Of a stretch of 64,000 bases of DNA, positions 1 to 11,335 are shown in pieces. Each line of letters opens with the position of its first letter. Position 1 is the first letter of the stretch. The translations under genes were made by a program, and so were the position numbers. Origin of the DNA: Rhizophlyctis rosea (lineage: Eukaryota > Chytridiomycota > Chytridiomycetes > Rhizophlyctidales > Rhizophlyctidaceae). The notes under the pieces are model-generated. The model had not been told where the DNA came from. It searched no databases and worked only from the letters and a program-made list of their open reading frames with translations. The DNA is taken from contig JADGJC010000140.1 of the NCBI GenBank assembly GCA_027596075.1, forward strand, positions 1-64,000, in the 5' to 3' direction.

Positions 1-1352
1 AATTTTGCTGTACAGGACTTCGGTTTCTTTCGCGGGTGTAGCTTCGTCCTTGAATCCTGAGTGTCGTGTATGTACCATTCGTGAAGAAGGATTACGAACA
101 AGGCTTTTACTTTGCCCCCCCCCCCCCCCCCTAACTCCCCTTAGGGCAAACGAACCTGACAATTTAGGAGCGCTTAGGTCGTTTTGAAAGGTTGTTTTCC
201 GGAGACCTTGGGATTTTTGGGCTTTTATTGCTTCTAGGAAGGACATTTTGAGTGTGGTGGGATCCGCACGGCGAGTTGGGAGAGTGGTCAGAGGTGAAGA
301 TGGTCAAATACTTAAGCGTGGGGAAGGGGTGGAGAGAAGCGAGAGAAGGTGGCAGCGCTCCGCCAAGATGCAGGTGGAGCTGCGGTTTGGAACACCAGAA
401 CACAAAGCACAGCCGCCGCAGGTGGGGATGGCGCAGAGATATAAAATCCAAGCCGTATTGTGGCATAGTCACAGGGCCTCGTCTCGGAATTTTGTAGGTC
501 ATTGAAAGACGCCAGGGTCTTGTCCAAACCCGTCAAGGCGGCGCTAATGGAATAACCGGAAGTAATTGAAATCGGCCCTAGAGAAATACTAAATTTGCTT
601 GCTTGCGAATATAAATGGCTTCTCACCAGGCAATCCATCGGCAGCTGATTGTCACGACGTTTGCTGGCAAGTGGAGCACTTGTTTTGAGATGGCCCTTGC
701 TAAGCAGCATATTTTTTCACTCAGTTTGCAGTCGTCCGCATTGAATTTCTCATCAATATAGAAGCGCTGGTCCCGTGCCTCTTTCATTGAGAATGCTCCA
801 GAAGCGGTCACAAGTCTCACAACGCATTGCGAAAGCGCAGAGACCGTACACAGAATCAAAGCATACTTGCGGTAAGTAGTTGCTTTGTTACACCAGCCTT
901 GTCTTTCGATCAAATGGCTTCTTTTGCCTTCCCACACACTGTTCAGGAGTGATATCCATAAATACGCGCGGTGAAGCTGGCGGGGTGGAGCAGGTGGCAC
1001 GCGAAGTTGCAGCGCTTTACGCTGGGGCTGGAGCATTGCCAAGACTGGGAACACTGCGCAAAATGGTCCAGTTCCATCCAGCTACGGATGGCCCAGAGAT
1101 GAAAATAAAAGTCACAGTGTTAACACAATTGCGAAAAGTTGGCCATCTTCTACACAAATTTGTGTTTCCAGTAAGTTTGATGCCGACTGAATATGGCATG
1201 TTTCATGTTGGCCGAGGGGACGGACGTTGAGTTCACGAACAGGTTGCTAACGAAAGGTCCCAACGAATGTTCTGTTTAATCGGCCCAAAAGCAATTCACA
1301 AGAGGATGGCGTACACATGATGCGAAAGCAGAGCTACTTCCACAGCATCTAT
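1..1352. other. No supported gene
   Basis: Several overlapping short frames occur on both strands, but none shows a recognisable domain, plausible splice structure or codon polarity. The only structure seen is a long C tract at 115-131. Confidence 0.5.
115..131. repeat. Homopolymer tract of 17 C
   Basis: An uninterrupted run of 17 C. It could be a real G-quadruplex-prone tract on the opposite strand. Homopolymers of this length are also error-prone in assembly, so the count is uncertain. Confidence 0.9.
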
Positions 1353-2280
1353 TTAAAGCTCATCGTGCAGACCAGATAATTCCTTACAGTCCAACCCAAT
1401 CCCCTTGAGCAAAATACAAACTAAAGGGCCCAAGCTTGTCGGGCTCCCAGTTAGAATGATCATAAGGATCTGAACTAAAACGTTGATCACAAGATCAACG
1501 TCAAAGTTTTTGAAGATGCTCTTATACTGTTTCGCCAACTCGGATGTCACATCTCTAATCATAAATTTAAGTTGCTCCTTATCAACCGTCAGACCCATGC
1601 CCTGGAGCGCCTTGACGATGGTCATTGTCCATTGCCACGTAATCAAACCAGCCTTCTGGATACCGTTGGTGTTCGGGTCGTTTCGGATCTTTTCGATTTT
1701 CTCGACGATCGGAGGACGATATGGTTTACGCAAACTTCTGACAGCTGTGAGTAGTTCCTTGCCCCAACCTTTGTAACGTTCTTCCGGATCGCAGTTCAGG
1801 GCAAAGGTTTGAGCTTGCAAGCCAGTGATCCCGAACTTCTTCTCAATGCTCGCTGCGAATTTAACCCTCTGCTTGTGGTTTTTCTTGATTTTTGCAGGTC
1901 CCTATGCGATCATTGAAATCGATTAATATTCAATCATAAAACAAGCAAGGGTATGTTGAAATATATGGAGCTCACCTCATCTTCAGCATTCCACAGAATA
2001 AAGGTATGATCCCAAAACGATTTGCCAAAAGCACTCTCGTATCCAGCAAGATAATTTTGCATGCCCTTATCGAACCTGAAGCCAGACGACTGATCAGATC
2101 AAAGGTTCGACAAACGAAAATCACGCCCAGCCTTCCCGCATCTCGACTATAAATGCATCGGGAAAGCTGTGAAAAATACCTCTTATCGGACTTCGCAATC
2201 ACCAAAATGATGCCATCCACCCCAGAGCCCAATCTTATGCATATGAACTGCGGAAACTTATGTACATCTCGAGCAGGGTA
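1353..2280 (-). CDS. AIG1/GIMAP-like G-domain protein, 3' exons
   Basis: Three exons can be joined in phase: 2180-2280, 1976-2075 and 1353-1901, with GT..AG introns. The first carries a hydrophobic strand followed by SDKR. After splicing this runs into KRFDKG and then AFGKSFWDHTFILWN. That succession (hydrophobic strand, KRF, F-DHT, strand) resembles the G3-G4 region of AIG1/GIMAP-type GTPases, although the usual T/NKxD motif is not intact. The C-terminal part has a strongly hydrophobic segment (LVINVLVQILMIIL) that may anchor to a membrane. The P-loop exon should lie upstream (beyond 2280), but I could not find a convincing GxxxxGKS frame, so the 5' end is missing or degenerate. Other P-loop GTPase families are possible. 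Confidence 0.5.
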
Positions 2281-3675
2281 CTATATTGCCTTTCCCACTG
2301 TTCCCACTGACACATACAGTACGCATATGCTCACTTGTTGCTGGCGACGTTGCTCCTAGAATGTGGTTTCACCCCCACGCTAAGATTAATGAGGATCCCA
2401 TATATTCCCGTTCCAATATATATAGCTGCTACTTTGGACTCGACTTAATGCTATCCGATTGCGTCAACTTGTGCATTGATGAGAATCTGGTTGGGACTGC
2501 CTCATAGCATCTCTGGAAACCACAAGATTTCATCAAGGCATTGCCGATGGTTTTCCGCAAGCGTTGGACATCGCCTCTGGAGAAGTAGGGGGAACTCAGG
2601 CAGCACCCCTGTTGAAGTAGAGAGGGCTCCAAGCCGCCATCGACATCCCCCATCCTCTTCCTGTCGAGAACTGCAGCATTCCATTAGCCGGCAAATGAAT
2701 TTGCTGCTTTGGGGTGGGCCTTGTTTAGATGCATACCCTTCACTCAAACGGAAGTCATCCACCTTGATTCTTCTCGTTAGCATACACTGCCATTGCCTCT
2801 TTCAATAGAAGGCTTCAAAAGTGGTCGAACGGGCAAACAGAGACGCGGCATAAAACCCAAGCATAGATTCGGTACTTAGTCGCAGTTAGTATTTTGCGCC
2901 CTACGGGCTTTGACATCAGACGTGCCGGATTCATTAGTGATGGAGAATTGGCGAAGTCCGAAGCAAGCTTTGATACCGCTCAGTTGCGAATTATGGAAGA
3001 AGTCCGTTGCCAATTCCAGTACTTAATTGAAGATCGACATACGTTGTCGGAGCGAAGGCAGCCTCTGCGGATCTTGCATATTTGGGCTGTGGAGGCCGGA
3101 CGCGAATATCATGCCATGGCTGTCAAGGCTGAGGAGAGGAAACTTCTTGTGGTGATCAGTTTGGAAGAAATGGTTTGGCGGGAGTATGGAGGGGCATGAG
3201 CGGTCTCCGTCCAAGTTACCGGTAAGATTTGCACTAGCTCGTTTAGCACCCTCCAAGTCGCTTCAAGTCATCCACTATCTGTCTTGGTCGAAAGTGGGAT
3301 TGGCGACACTTGGATGTACATTGAAAAACTTCTGACAAAAAGAAGATAGCACTAGTATGCCTCCAGTGATGTTGGTGCATGACTAATTTGCCCAATCCGC
3401 TTCAATCTTCTTGAGATTTTGAGCTTTTCGTTCGTGCTGTCATGTGCGGAACTCAGGGTGAGAGACTGCCTAATATGACGGCGGTCAAATGCGCTTGGTG
3501 CAATTTGAAGAAATCACTGATGGAGGAGCAAGCTGGACAGGGCTATGAAGCGAGCTGTGTGGAAGTATGTTTTGTACGTTTTTCATTCACTCCTGGGATG
3601 ACCTACGCTGCTGTACAGCATTTGTTGCAATGCCAAGTGCACCAGCAAGGCTTCACCAGTTTCACCCAGCCTTAA
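2281..3675. other. No confidently supported gene
   Basis: Expected to hold the 5' exons of the minus-strand G-domain gene, but none could be proven. A 101-residue plus-strand frame at 2894-3199 (charged, no recognised domain) is the longest clean frame and remains only a possibility. Confidence 0.4.
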
Positions 3676-3760
3676 CAATCAGCCACTGAATATGTACGCA
3701 GCCCCCCAATGCGGTACAGATTCGCAGAATGTGCTGCATACATATTCAGTGGCTGATTGT
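3676..3760. repeat. Long inverted repeat (28-bp arms)
   Basis: Left arm 3676-3703 and right arm 3733-3760 are reverse complements at 27 of 28 positions, separated by 29 nt. The outer 22 bp (3676-3697 against 3739-3760) match perfectly. The RNA or single strand would form a very stable hairpin. It abuts the terminal repeat of the next element, so the two may be parts of one nested mobile element. No protein-coding frame explains it. Confidence 0.9.
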
Positions 3761-3930
3761 GCAAAAACACGCGATCATCTAACAAGCTGTTGGCTGGTGC
3801 CTCCAGTGTTTCTGTTTGCACTCATGAGAGTGTATACTGCCATGGAAGGAGTAAAGAAAGCCGGTTGACTCTAAATAGTGCACCGCAATATTACACTGTG
3901 AGTCAGACGTATATCGCGTGTTTTTGCACT
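3760..3930. mobile_element. MITE-like element with 17-bp terminal inverted repeats
   Basis: The 17 bases at 3760-3776 (GTGCAAAAACACGCGAT) are the exact reverse complement of 3914-3930, enclosing a 171-bp segment. Size, perfect termini and lack of coding capacity fit a non-autonomous DNA transposon (MITE). I see no clear target-site duplication, and the left terminus overlaps the arm of the adjacent hairpin, so an insertion beside or into another repeat is possible. No second copy was noticed in this window. Confidence 0.5.
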
Positions 3931-3962
3931 AAGTTCTAGCTATCCTACAAACTTGAGTCGCA

Positions 3963-5077
3963 TCAACGACCACCCGTCATACGCAGAAGTCGTTGCAATT
4001 GATAAAGAAAAGTATGTGAATTCTGCCTGATGTATAGTTTTCCTACGCTCCAAAATTTTTGTCTGCTTTGTCTTGCCTTCCACGGACTATATAAGTTGAC
4101 GATTTCAAATGGACTGATATCATCCTGCAGCAGGAAGTCCATCATCCAGCGGTAAAGAAGGCAGCGAACGGTGTGGTCGAGCGCGTCAAAACCCACGGTC
4201 TCCCTTATGACTTTATGAATAGCGATCTGGTCATCCTTTTCCGTTGCGGTGCATATTCTGGAATTGATGCAGGACAGTGCAGTAGATAGGGTTGCCGGAT
4301 ATTTCACAAATGTGTCAAAGAATGAGATCGAGTCAGAAGTAGGCAAGGTGATTTTGAAATTGGACTTTGTGGTGGTGCAGGTGTGGAGTTCGAAGATACA
4401 CCAGGCTCGGGTCAAGGCAGTAGGATTGGTCCAGGGGGTTAGGATCATCAGCATGTTCTTCATGGTCGATATAGCCGACTGGAAGGTGGTTTGAAGCCAT
4501 TCCGCGGCAATGATGTTTCGGCCATGTTGCGGTAAGGAGAATAGGTCAAACCAGAGAATGACTAGGTCTAGGTCGTTATTTTCGTTGTCGTAGTAAACAG
4601 AGACCTGTGTGGGATCCTGGGATTGGTCCCGAAAATAAACTTCAAGGCGTCTGCCACATCCAAAAACTTGTTCTCCCAACAGTGGCTGATGAACCAGTTG
4701 GCGGTGCCGACCATGATAGAGGTTCGAGAATTCTGGAGGACGAGGTGGTCGCAAAGGGAGGTTGTTTCCGTAGTTCGAGGTTTGATGAAGCGCTCGCAAA
4801 CATCTTTAGTTGTGAGACCGGTCAAGGCTTCTTTTCCACCGCATTCTTCGATGAACTGCTTGAAGTACGGGACGCGCACGCCCAGGAGAGGAAGCTCTTC
4901 CGAGCGGATATTTGGGGGTAGCTTCGGAGGGTATTCCTTTGGAAGACATGGTTTGGAGTTTGGTGGCGTGTGGTGACTTGTTTGAGTTGCCAGGTGGTGT
5001 ATGTTACCTGCAGGCAAACAATATATGGTTAAAAACTGTACTGTATTTGGCTCTTCCTTTCTCTTCCTTCTGGGCAT
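3963..5077 (-). CDS. TIR-like (SHCW-type) domain protein with frame break
   Basis: Two overlapping minus-strand frames give one recognisable protein. The N-terminal frame (5077 down to about 4640) has LTTKDVCERFIKP followed by ANWFISHCWEN. The C-terminal frame (about 4640 to 3963) has DLDLVILWFDLFSLPQH, then FQSAISTMKNMLMILTPW and LTRAWCIFELH. This order (FxSHxW, WFDxFxxxQH, LTRAWCxxE) is the TIR-like domain often found in chytrid and protist proteins, sometimes with TPR or kinesin-light-chain repeats; no such repeats follow here. The frames join naturally at VADAL/EVYF near 4640 only with a 1-nt shift. No GT..AG intron restores the phase cleanly, so a real frameshift, a sequencing error or an unusual intron must be involved. 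The start is uncertain. Confidence 0.6.
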
Positions 5078-6620
5078 GGACCATGTGATACCTACGCCAT
5101 ATACTAACGTGCTCTTCAACTTCGAGACGGCGTTGAGGGGAGGAGAAAACGTGCAGGCACCCGTTTACGGACGCTGTCTGCCAAGAGGGGACAGGGGCAA
5201 CTGAACTGAACACAAACCTGGATGGCTTGTGTTTGTCCGCGTCGAGACTCGAGGGTCCAGCTTTGAGACTGCGCAGTTGCGTGGCACAGTCATGGCACCC
5301 ATTGATGCTTGATACAGCACCAGCTTTAGCAGCTTTGTTGTGATGGGAACCGCCGCATCCAGCTTCCAAGCGAGACGAACTGCCCCTTAATTGAGAATGC
5401 CCCGTTTACTCGGTTCCCATCATGTTTTGGGCCAGCATGAATTGTCCTTATCAGCATATAATCAATGGCAAAAGAGGAGTCGGCTTCGGCCCCATGCTCA
5501 TTTGTGTCAAATGGTGGTGAGAGCCTTCAAAATGAGACCATGAAAAACAAGCAGCGCACTCGCAAACCTCTATGAAAGACATTCTCTACGTTTTAAGCCC
5601 CGTTGTGTGCAGACTCATCCCCAGAAAAATGCCCGCGAAAGCGGTCCCGTTGATTCCGTTTCAGGGGCTCTTCACTGCGTATATATAGCATCATAACTGG
5701 TTTTATTACTGATCTATTACTAATTTATTACTGAATCTATTGCAACCCGTTGCACTGGATGCCGGTACCAGCAAAACCAGACGAATGTCACTTTGCATAT
5801 TTTGATTTTTGGGGTCTTTGAAAGCATCAAAACGCGAACACTGTTCCTGTTTCATAATCAAGATTGTCCGCAAGCGGCCGAAGATGGGGGGAAGGGGGGA
5901 TTATATAGATGAAATTTCATTTGCATTGTTTGTTTGGTGATCGGAGCTGCAGGGTCCCGCTTCCAAATGCGGAGAGGGGTCTTTCACGCGTTTCGGGTTC
6001 CGGGAGTCTGGATTGGTCGATCTATTGCTATTGCATCTATTACGGTTATAACACGTCTATTGCTGTACGCAGTAAGGAGCCCCTCGTTTCTGTACAATGG
6101 GGTGTTGTTAGTTTGAAGGTCAGAGGATTGGATACCAACTTCCCTGTAACATACCTGTTCATTTTCGATGATGATGGATTCTGTGTCGGTGGAACTTGTC
6201 GCGACTACTTGTCCGTGCTTGGACTTGCGATGAGAAGATGGTGGGAAAGGAAGTTGAGAGATTTTGACCCGACTCATGCACGATTCGATCCAGCTTTAAC
6301 AGGAAAACTGGCTCACCGGACCAAAGCACGGTCATGCTACCGGTACTTTGAGGGCACAGCTTTGCTCACATCTGTTGCGCCACGCGCGAGTGGACATGGC
6401 ATCTCATGGCCAGTCTCATGGCATGACTTGGTGCAAGATAATATACGAACCAAGAGTCAAGACTGACAGAACACGTGGGAAGTTGGAAGAGTAGCGGTCC
6501 TATGTAAATTTGTTCCAGCTTCACAAACTCACATTTCTCACCTTCATCAGCCAACGCTTCACTGCCCAGCACTGCATCAGGCACTGTGTACTCTCAACGG
6601 AACCACTGACTCTGTGCCAT
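5078..6620. other. No supported gene
   Basis: A 185-residue plus-strand frame (5909-6466) follows an AT-rich stretch but resembles nothing I know, and another frame overlaps it on the opposite strand. The 5' end of the minus-strand TIR-like gene may reach into 5078-5120. Confidence 0.4.
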
Positions 6621-7822
6621 ATGACCGTGCTTTGGATCCATCTTGTCCGAGAGTCCGGTGAAGAAGTTGCAGCAGTAGACAAAATACGCATACCTCCAGA
6701 GTATACGGACATAGCAGATCTCCGCAAATACCTCAGACAAGAAGAGACTTTTGCGGACCTTCTCACGGCGGTCCCGTCCCGCAGCAAAGTTATTAAATCG
6801 GTTGATGCGGACAGAGTCTATGCCCCATACGAGGAGTTATCTTCCGTGCATGCAACAACCTATCAGAAGCCAGCATTGGCAATCATCCCAGGTAAGAAAT
6901 CCCGTTTCGACGCCGCTGCCTTTGAAAAGTTCCGATCACCCTTTACAAATTTACTGATCGGCATTGTCATTCTCATGCTTTCTTGATCTGCTAGACCTTA
7001 CAATAGACACACGACTTCAATCGAACACACCCACAAACCTGCAAAACCTTACATCTCAACTAGAAAGAGTCGAAAGCCTTCTCACCCGTATGCCTATCTT
7101 GCGAGAGCCACTATTGTCTCCTCCCGTTAGTACACATGTTAGGAGTACGGTATTGGTTCAGTATGACCCCAACTACGGCAAGTCGAACGCAGTCTGGTGT
7201 GTCGCCACCGGGTCCTTGGGGAGGTTAGGACAGCCCACATCTGTCAGAAAAGATGGCACCACGAGTCAGCAAAGATAGGCTTAAAGGACATACACGATCC
7301 CCGCAACATTATACCACTGTTCGCGCCTATCGAGGAGGTATTAGATTCCGGAGAGATCCTCATATATTTCGATGACAATTCAAAAAATTACCGTATTCGA
7401 CTACTTCATAGCACTTTAGCACAGGAGACTGTAGATAAGCATGGTAAGCATCTCGTCATTACTTCTCGCTCTGTGTCGGAATTTCACTGGGTGCAAGCTG
7501 GATCAAATGAGAGAACATATCTAACATTGTGTTGCCTTGGGCACGACTATCAGGGAAGATTCCGGCTCTCAAAAACCTAATGTACAAAGATCTTGACAGG
7601 CGGACTCTCACATTTCAAACCGCCCTTCGACCTTATCGCCGCGCTATTCAACTCCTTGCACAAGTCGCCCGTGCTGGAGCCATCAGTAAAGGCTGGATTG
7701 GGGAGCAAGATTTGCCTGAGGTGATAGATGACGATAATAACTCGCCGGATGTGTTAGAGGGTGGGGATTATAAGGACACTCTGGAATCGTATATAACTCG
7801 GTGGCTAGGGGACATTTCGTGA
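6621..7822 (+). CDS. Unrecognised multi-exon protein
   Basis: Exon 1 (6621-6891) joins exon 2 (from 6995) in phase through a GTAAG..CTAG intron. The last exon (7554-7822) joins the exon ending at 7443 through a GTAAGC..TATCAG intron. An extra splice is needed between about 7190 and 7260 to move from the frame with VLVQYDPNYGKSN to the frame with GLKDIHDPRNIIPLFAPIEE; several GT/AG pairs would do. The first ~90 residues have a ubiquitin-like beta pattern loosely recalling Crinkler header domains, but no LxLFLAK-type motif is seen. The rest looks like a soluble helical protein ending in acidic residues. I cannot assign a function; the gene sits at the edge of the accessory region. Confidence 0.5.
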
Positions 7823-8388
7823 GTCCTGATCGGTTATTGGATTAGGGCAGTGAGGGCGCTGTGAGGGTTTTGTATAAGGGTGGATGTTGGGCTTTTGAGG
7901 TTGTGGATAGGGTTGATGCGAAGGCTGGTAAGGCGGGGGACTGGGATGGTGTTAAAGTATTAGCGGGTAATAGACAGAGGGATCAGCATTTGAGGAGGAT
8001 TGACAGTTATTTTAGCTGGCGATTTGAACCCGGATAGGTCGGGAGCTTTTTGATTCCATTTTGTTACATAAGTAAATCAAAAACTAGGGGCTTAGCCACT
8101 ACAAAATAAGGTTATGTAGCTTGCGAATTTTAGTGTACTTTAGAATAACTGTGCCGTGCTGCTAAGTAGCCATATCATCTGCATTTCAAAAATCCACCAT
8201 TGTTTATACTCTCAGTCATATTCGCTCTCCTCCACATGCATCTCTTCTGTGCTGCTGTGGCTTGTGCACGCGTGGGGCGTACCTAGTCAATATGTACTGA
8301 CTAAGTTTCTCTCTGGCCTGTCTCTGGCCCGCGCACTTTTCCCACGTCAACCGTCCACTTCCACCACCGCTAGAAACCTATCCCAACA
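7823..8388. other. Intergenic, no supported gene
   Basis: Lies between the unrecognised gene and the SIKE-like gene, in tandem orientation. A tRNA B-box-like sequence occurs on the minus strand near 8028-8045, but no cloverleaf can be formed around it. Confidence 0.5.
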
Positions 8389-9232
8389 ATGCCAGACGAA
8401 GCATACAAACTAAACGTGCTCGAGGACACTTGGCAGAACAATAGAAATCTATTGAGAGCCATACAAGAACAAGTGAAAGCCTTACAGGTCAGTGGACCTC
8501 CTTACCCTTGCCGATAAAGCCTCTGCCGCTCACCTTGCTTTGAACGTCAACCAGGCCGACATCCTTGACCGACCCGCAGGAGAAGAAGCACCCAGAGAAC
8601 GTGGAATTGTGGACTTTACAGGTGTGCGACTACTCGTTGAACGGTACTGGTCACCATTCGCCAAGTACTGAAAACACGTCAAACCATCTTGGCAGAATTT
8701 GACACCAAATATGCGGAACTCCAAAAAGAGAACCAACTCCTCAACCAAACAATAAAGCAATACGAGACGACTTTGGAAATCATCATGGCGAAATTTCGGA
8801 CGCAGGCGGTGGGTGTTATGTTGGGGCATGCACTGTACTTGATTGTAAGCTGAAGCAGACGATTGACTGTCACCTGAACCTTTAGCAAACAATTCAAAAG
8901 GAAAAGCATGACCTACAGCTGCAACTGGAACGCGTTTTGGAGGAGGAACGGGTGAGCAGGCGATGAGAAGCCGCTTCTTTGGGATCCGTTGTCGAAATTG
9001 TCTGACATCCACTCACTCCCACTCACCAACCCAGCAATCAAACGAAGCCCTGCGCCAAGAAAACTGCAGCCTTCAAGAACAACTCTCCACATCCCTCCAA
9101 GTCATGCGCCAAGCCGTCCAAGCAGATGAAGAGAGCAACGCAGAAAACATGTTCGCAAGTCTCGCCAAAGAAAACGAAAACCTCCGCCAACTCCTTTCCA
9201 TCTCGTCCGTTCCTTCTGTCGGTGCGGCATGA
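8389..9232 (+). CDS. SIKE/FGFR1OP2 family coiled-coil protein (STRIPAK subunit)
   Basis: Five exons, 8389-8487, 8555-8621, 8666-8808, 8886-8951 and 9035-9232, all join in phase to give 190 residues (human SIKE1 is 207). Most of the protein is predicted coiled coil. Diagnostic family segments are ETTLEIIMAKFRTQ (animal: ALELIMSKYRKQ), VMRQAVQADEE and the C-terminal ENENLRQLLSISS, which matches the animal ENKELRELLSISS motif closely. Family members are subunits of the striatin-interacting phosphatase and kinase complex and connect it to membranes or the cytoskeleton. The start ATG is supported by the family-like acidic N-terminus and by phase 0 of exon 1. It converges with the NUBPL gene, whose stop lies 216 bp downstream. 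Confidence 0.85.
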
Positions 9233-9448
9233 ACGTATGGAGCGTATACCTGACTGCATGATAACCCCATTCGGCCGATACCTCCCGCCTTCCCGTGTAG
9301 TGAGCAAGTGAAAAGTGAACACCATCATTGTGAATTATTGTATAGTACAAGTTTGCGAGGGTTTTGGATAGCAAACCCCCAATTAGCCATAATATGTAAA
9401 TATAACAACCCCTCCCTTCCTACAAACACCACCCCTCCTCTTCCACTT

Positions 9449-10773
9449 TCACTGCTCACTCCTCCGTCCCAACTTCTCAATCGTCTTTTGCGCCATCCTC
9501 CGATACACCTCCGCATGCAAACTCTCCGGCTCCGAAATAACAATAGGCTTCCCCCTATCCGACGTCGTGCACACGTCCGGGTGCAACGGCACGTCGCCCA
9601 AAATATCAAAACCCATCTGTTTAGCGGTCTGCGTGGCGCCGTCTTTACCGAAAATATGGGTAGTGTGGTTGCAGTTCGGGCAGCAGAAGAAACTCATGTT
9701 TTGGACCATGCCGAGGACTGGGACGGAGACTTTCTGAAACATGTTTGCGCCCTTTTTGGCGTCGGCTAGGGCTACGTCTTGGGGTGTTGAAACTATGATG
9801 GCGCCTGTATGTGACAATCGTTATGTCATAAGTTCCACCTTTGGCGTGAATGCAAACAACTGTTCCGCTGTCCCAACCATATGGAATACTTACCACTCAG
9901 GGGCACCTGCTGCGTAATAGTCAACTGCGTATCTCCCGTCCCAGGCGGCATATCAATCACCAACACATCTAATCCACTCCAATCCACTTGTCTCAATAAC
10001 TGTTCCAATGCCTTCATGACCATCAGACCGCGCCAGACGACGGGTGCGTCGTCGCCTACTAGGAAACCCATTGACATGCATTTTACGCCGTAGTTTTCCA
10101 GTGGTCGAAGGAGGTCTGCAAGGTTGGGTCGGTCATTTGAAGGAGCGGGAGGGGAGAGAATGGGGTGTTGCACTTACTGCCTTTGACGATGTCGGGTTCT
10201 CCGTTTAGATTCATCATTCGCGGTATTGATGGGCCGAACAGATCTGCGTCTAGGAGACCGACTTTTTGGCCGAGGACTGAGAGTGCGACTGCTAGATTGA
10301 CTGGTGGTGGCAAGACGGCATGGATGAATAAACGAACGTTTCCCACCAGTCTGAACTCCATCCTCAAAACCCGGCAAGATCCCTCACCTGACGTAGTAGA
10401 CTTCCCCACCCCACCCTTCCCAGACGCTACAGCAATAACATCCTTCACGCCCGCTATGGGAGTCTTCACGGGCAGACCGCGTTGCATCCGTGGCAGTTTT
10501 GGCGGTGGGCCGCTGCGGGCATTATCGTGGGTGTGGGGTGATGAGTTCGTTACATTTGGTATTCCCTGCAGTGGGAAGTTGGAATGTTGGTGTTTGAGAT
10601 TTCTCAGGACGTGGAAGAGGTAAAACTTCAACAGACCTGTTTACCAGTGGGTTGTTGTGGGACTTTGTTAAGAGGGTTGTGTGGTATGGTCTGCTGGGTG
10701 GGGTTGCGGCGGTGCGAGGTTGAAAGTGTAGTTGGCTTGTGCAAGCGCTGCGTAGGAGTCTTCTCGCGATCAT
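9449..10773 (-). CDS. NUBPL: Mitochondrial Mrp/NBP35-type P-loop ATPase, NUBPL/Ind1
   Basis: Five exons on the minus strand (10645-10773, 10388-10565, 10178-10300, 9894-10115, 9449-9804) encode 335 residues. The N-terminus is rich in Arg/Ser/Ala without acidic residues ([10 protein letters not shown]...), as expected of a mitochondrial presequence. The deviant Walker [10 protein letters not shown] is split by an intron just after it and followed by [19 protein letters not shown]. Further on come PPGTGD and the C-terminal cluster-binding CPNC. Ind1/NUBPL proteins deliver [4Fe-4S] clusters during assembly of respiratory complex I in the matrix. The presequence and the Ind1-like spacing separate it from the cytosolic NBP35/CFD1 paralogues. 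Its presence suggests complex I is retained. Confidence 0.92.
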
Positions 10774-11335
10774 TGTGTGTCGTGTCCTTTGCAAGGCACT
10801 ATAAGGCAAACGGTGACTATGGTGTGAGGTGTGCGGGAAGGCGATGACTGCACATGGGAAGTTACGGTGTGGGAAAGGTCGGAAAATAGCCCAACCACCT
10901 GTTGTTTACATTTCACGTACAAGCCACCATTTACCGTTGGTGGCTTTTCAGCTCCATCGTTTAACTTTCAGGGTTCAACCCATAGTCACAATGGCTCACA
11001 TGTCCTTGATGGGAGGAGAACCGAAGGGGTTACTGTACAGTACGACCGCAACGAATGCGTTGTCGTTGCAAGGACCCTCGGTTCGGTCTTTTCTTCCTAC
11101 AATGTGAAAGGAAATGACTCCCTCCAGAACATCCGAGGAAGATGAACGCGTTCATGGGATGTGAGCAAGGACGCGCTCGATGTGCACATACCACAAAACC
11201 ACCGTTCCGCTCGGATTCGGCAGGACTTGAGACCACCGGATTAAATCCTCCCATCTCTTATATAGGATGTCCTCCCGTTGATCTCGCACCACCGAGACTG
11301 CTCATTCTGCTCTGAATTCTCCAACAATAACAAGA
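10774..11335. promoter_or_regulatory. Divergent intergenic region, NUBPL and GMC genes
   Basis: The 562 bp separating the minus-strand NUBPL start from the plus-strand GMC oxidoreductase start presumably holds both promoters. A TATATAGG stretch near 11259-11266 lies about 70 bp upstream of the GMC ATG and could act as a TATA-like element. No other motif is claimed. Confidence 0.4.

Noticed and set aside
5909..6466. 185-residue plus-strand frame
   Set aside because: No family resemblance, overlapping frames on the other strand, and no codon polarity.
8015..8100. tRNA-like B box (GGGTTCAAATCGCC) on the minus strand
   Set aside because: The bases flanking the loop do not form a T stem, there is no matching A box and no acceptor stem. 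At most a decayed tRNA-derived fragment.
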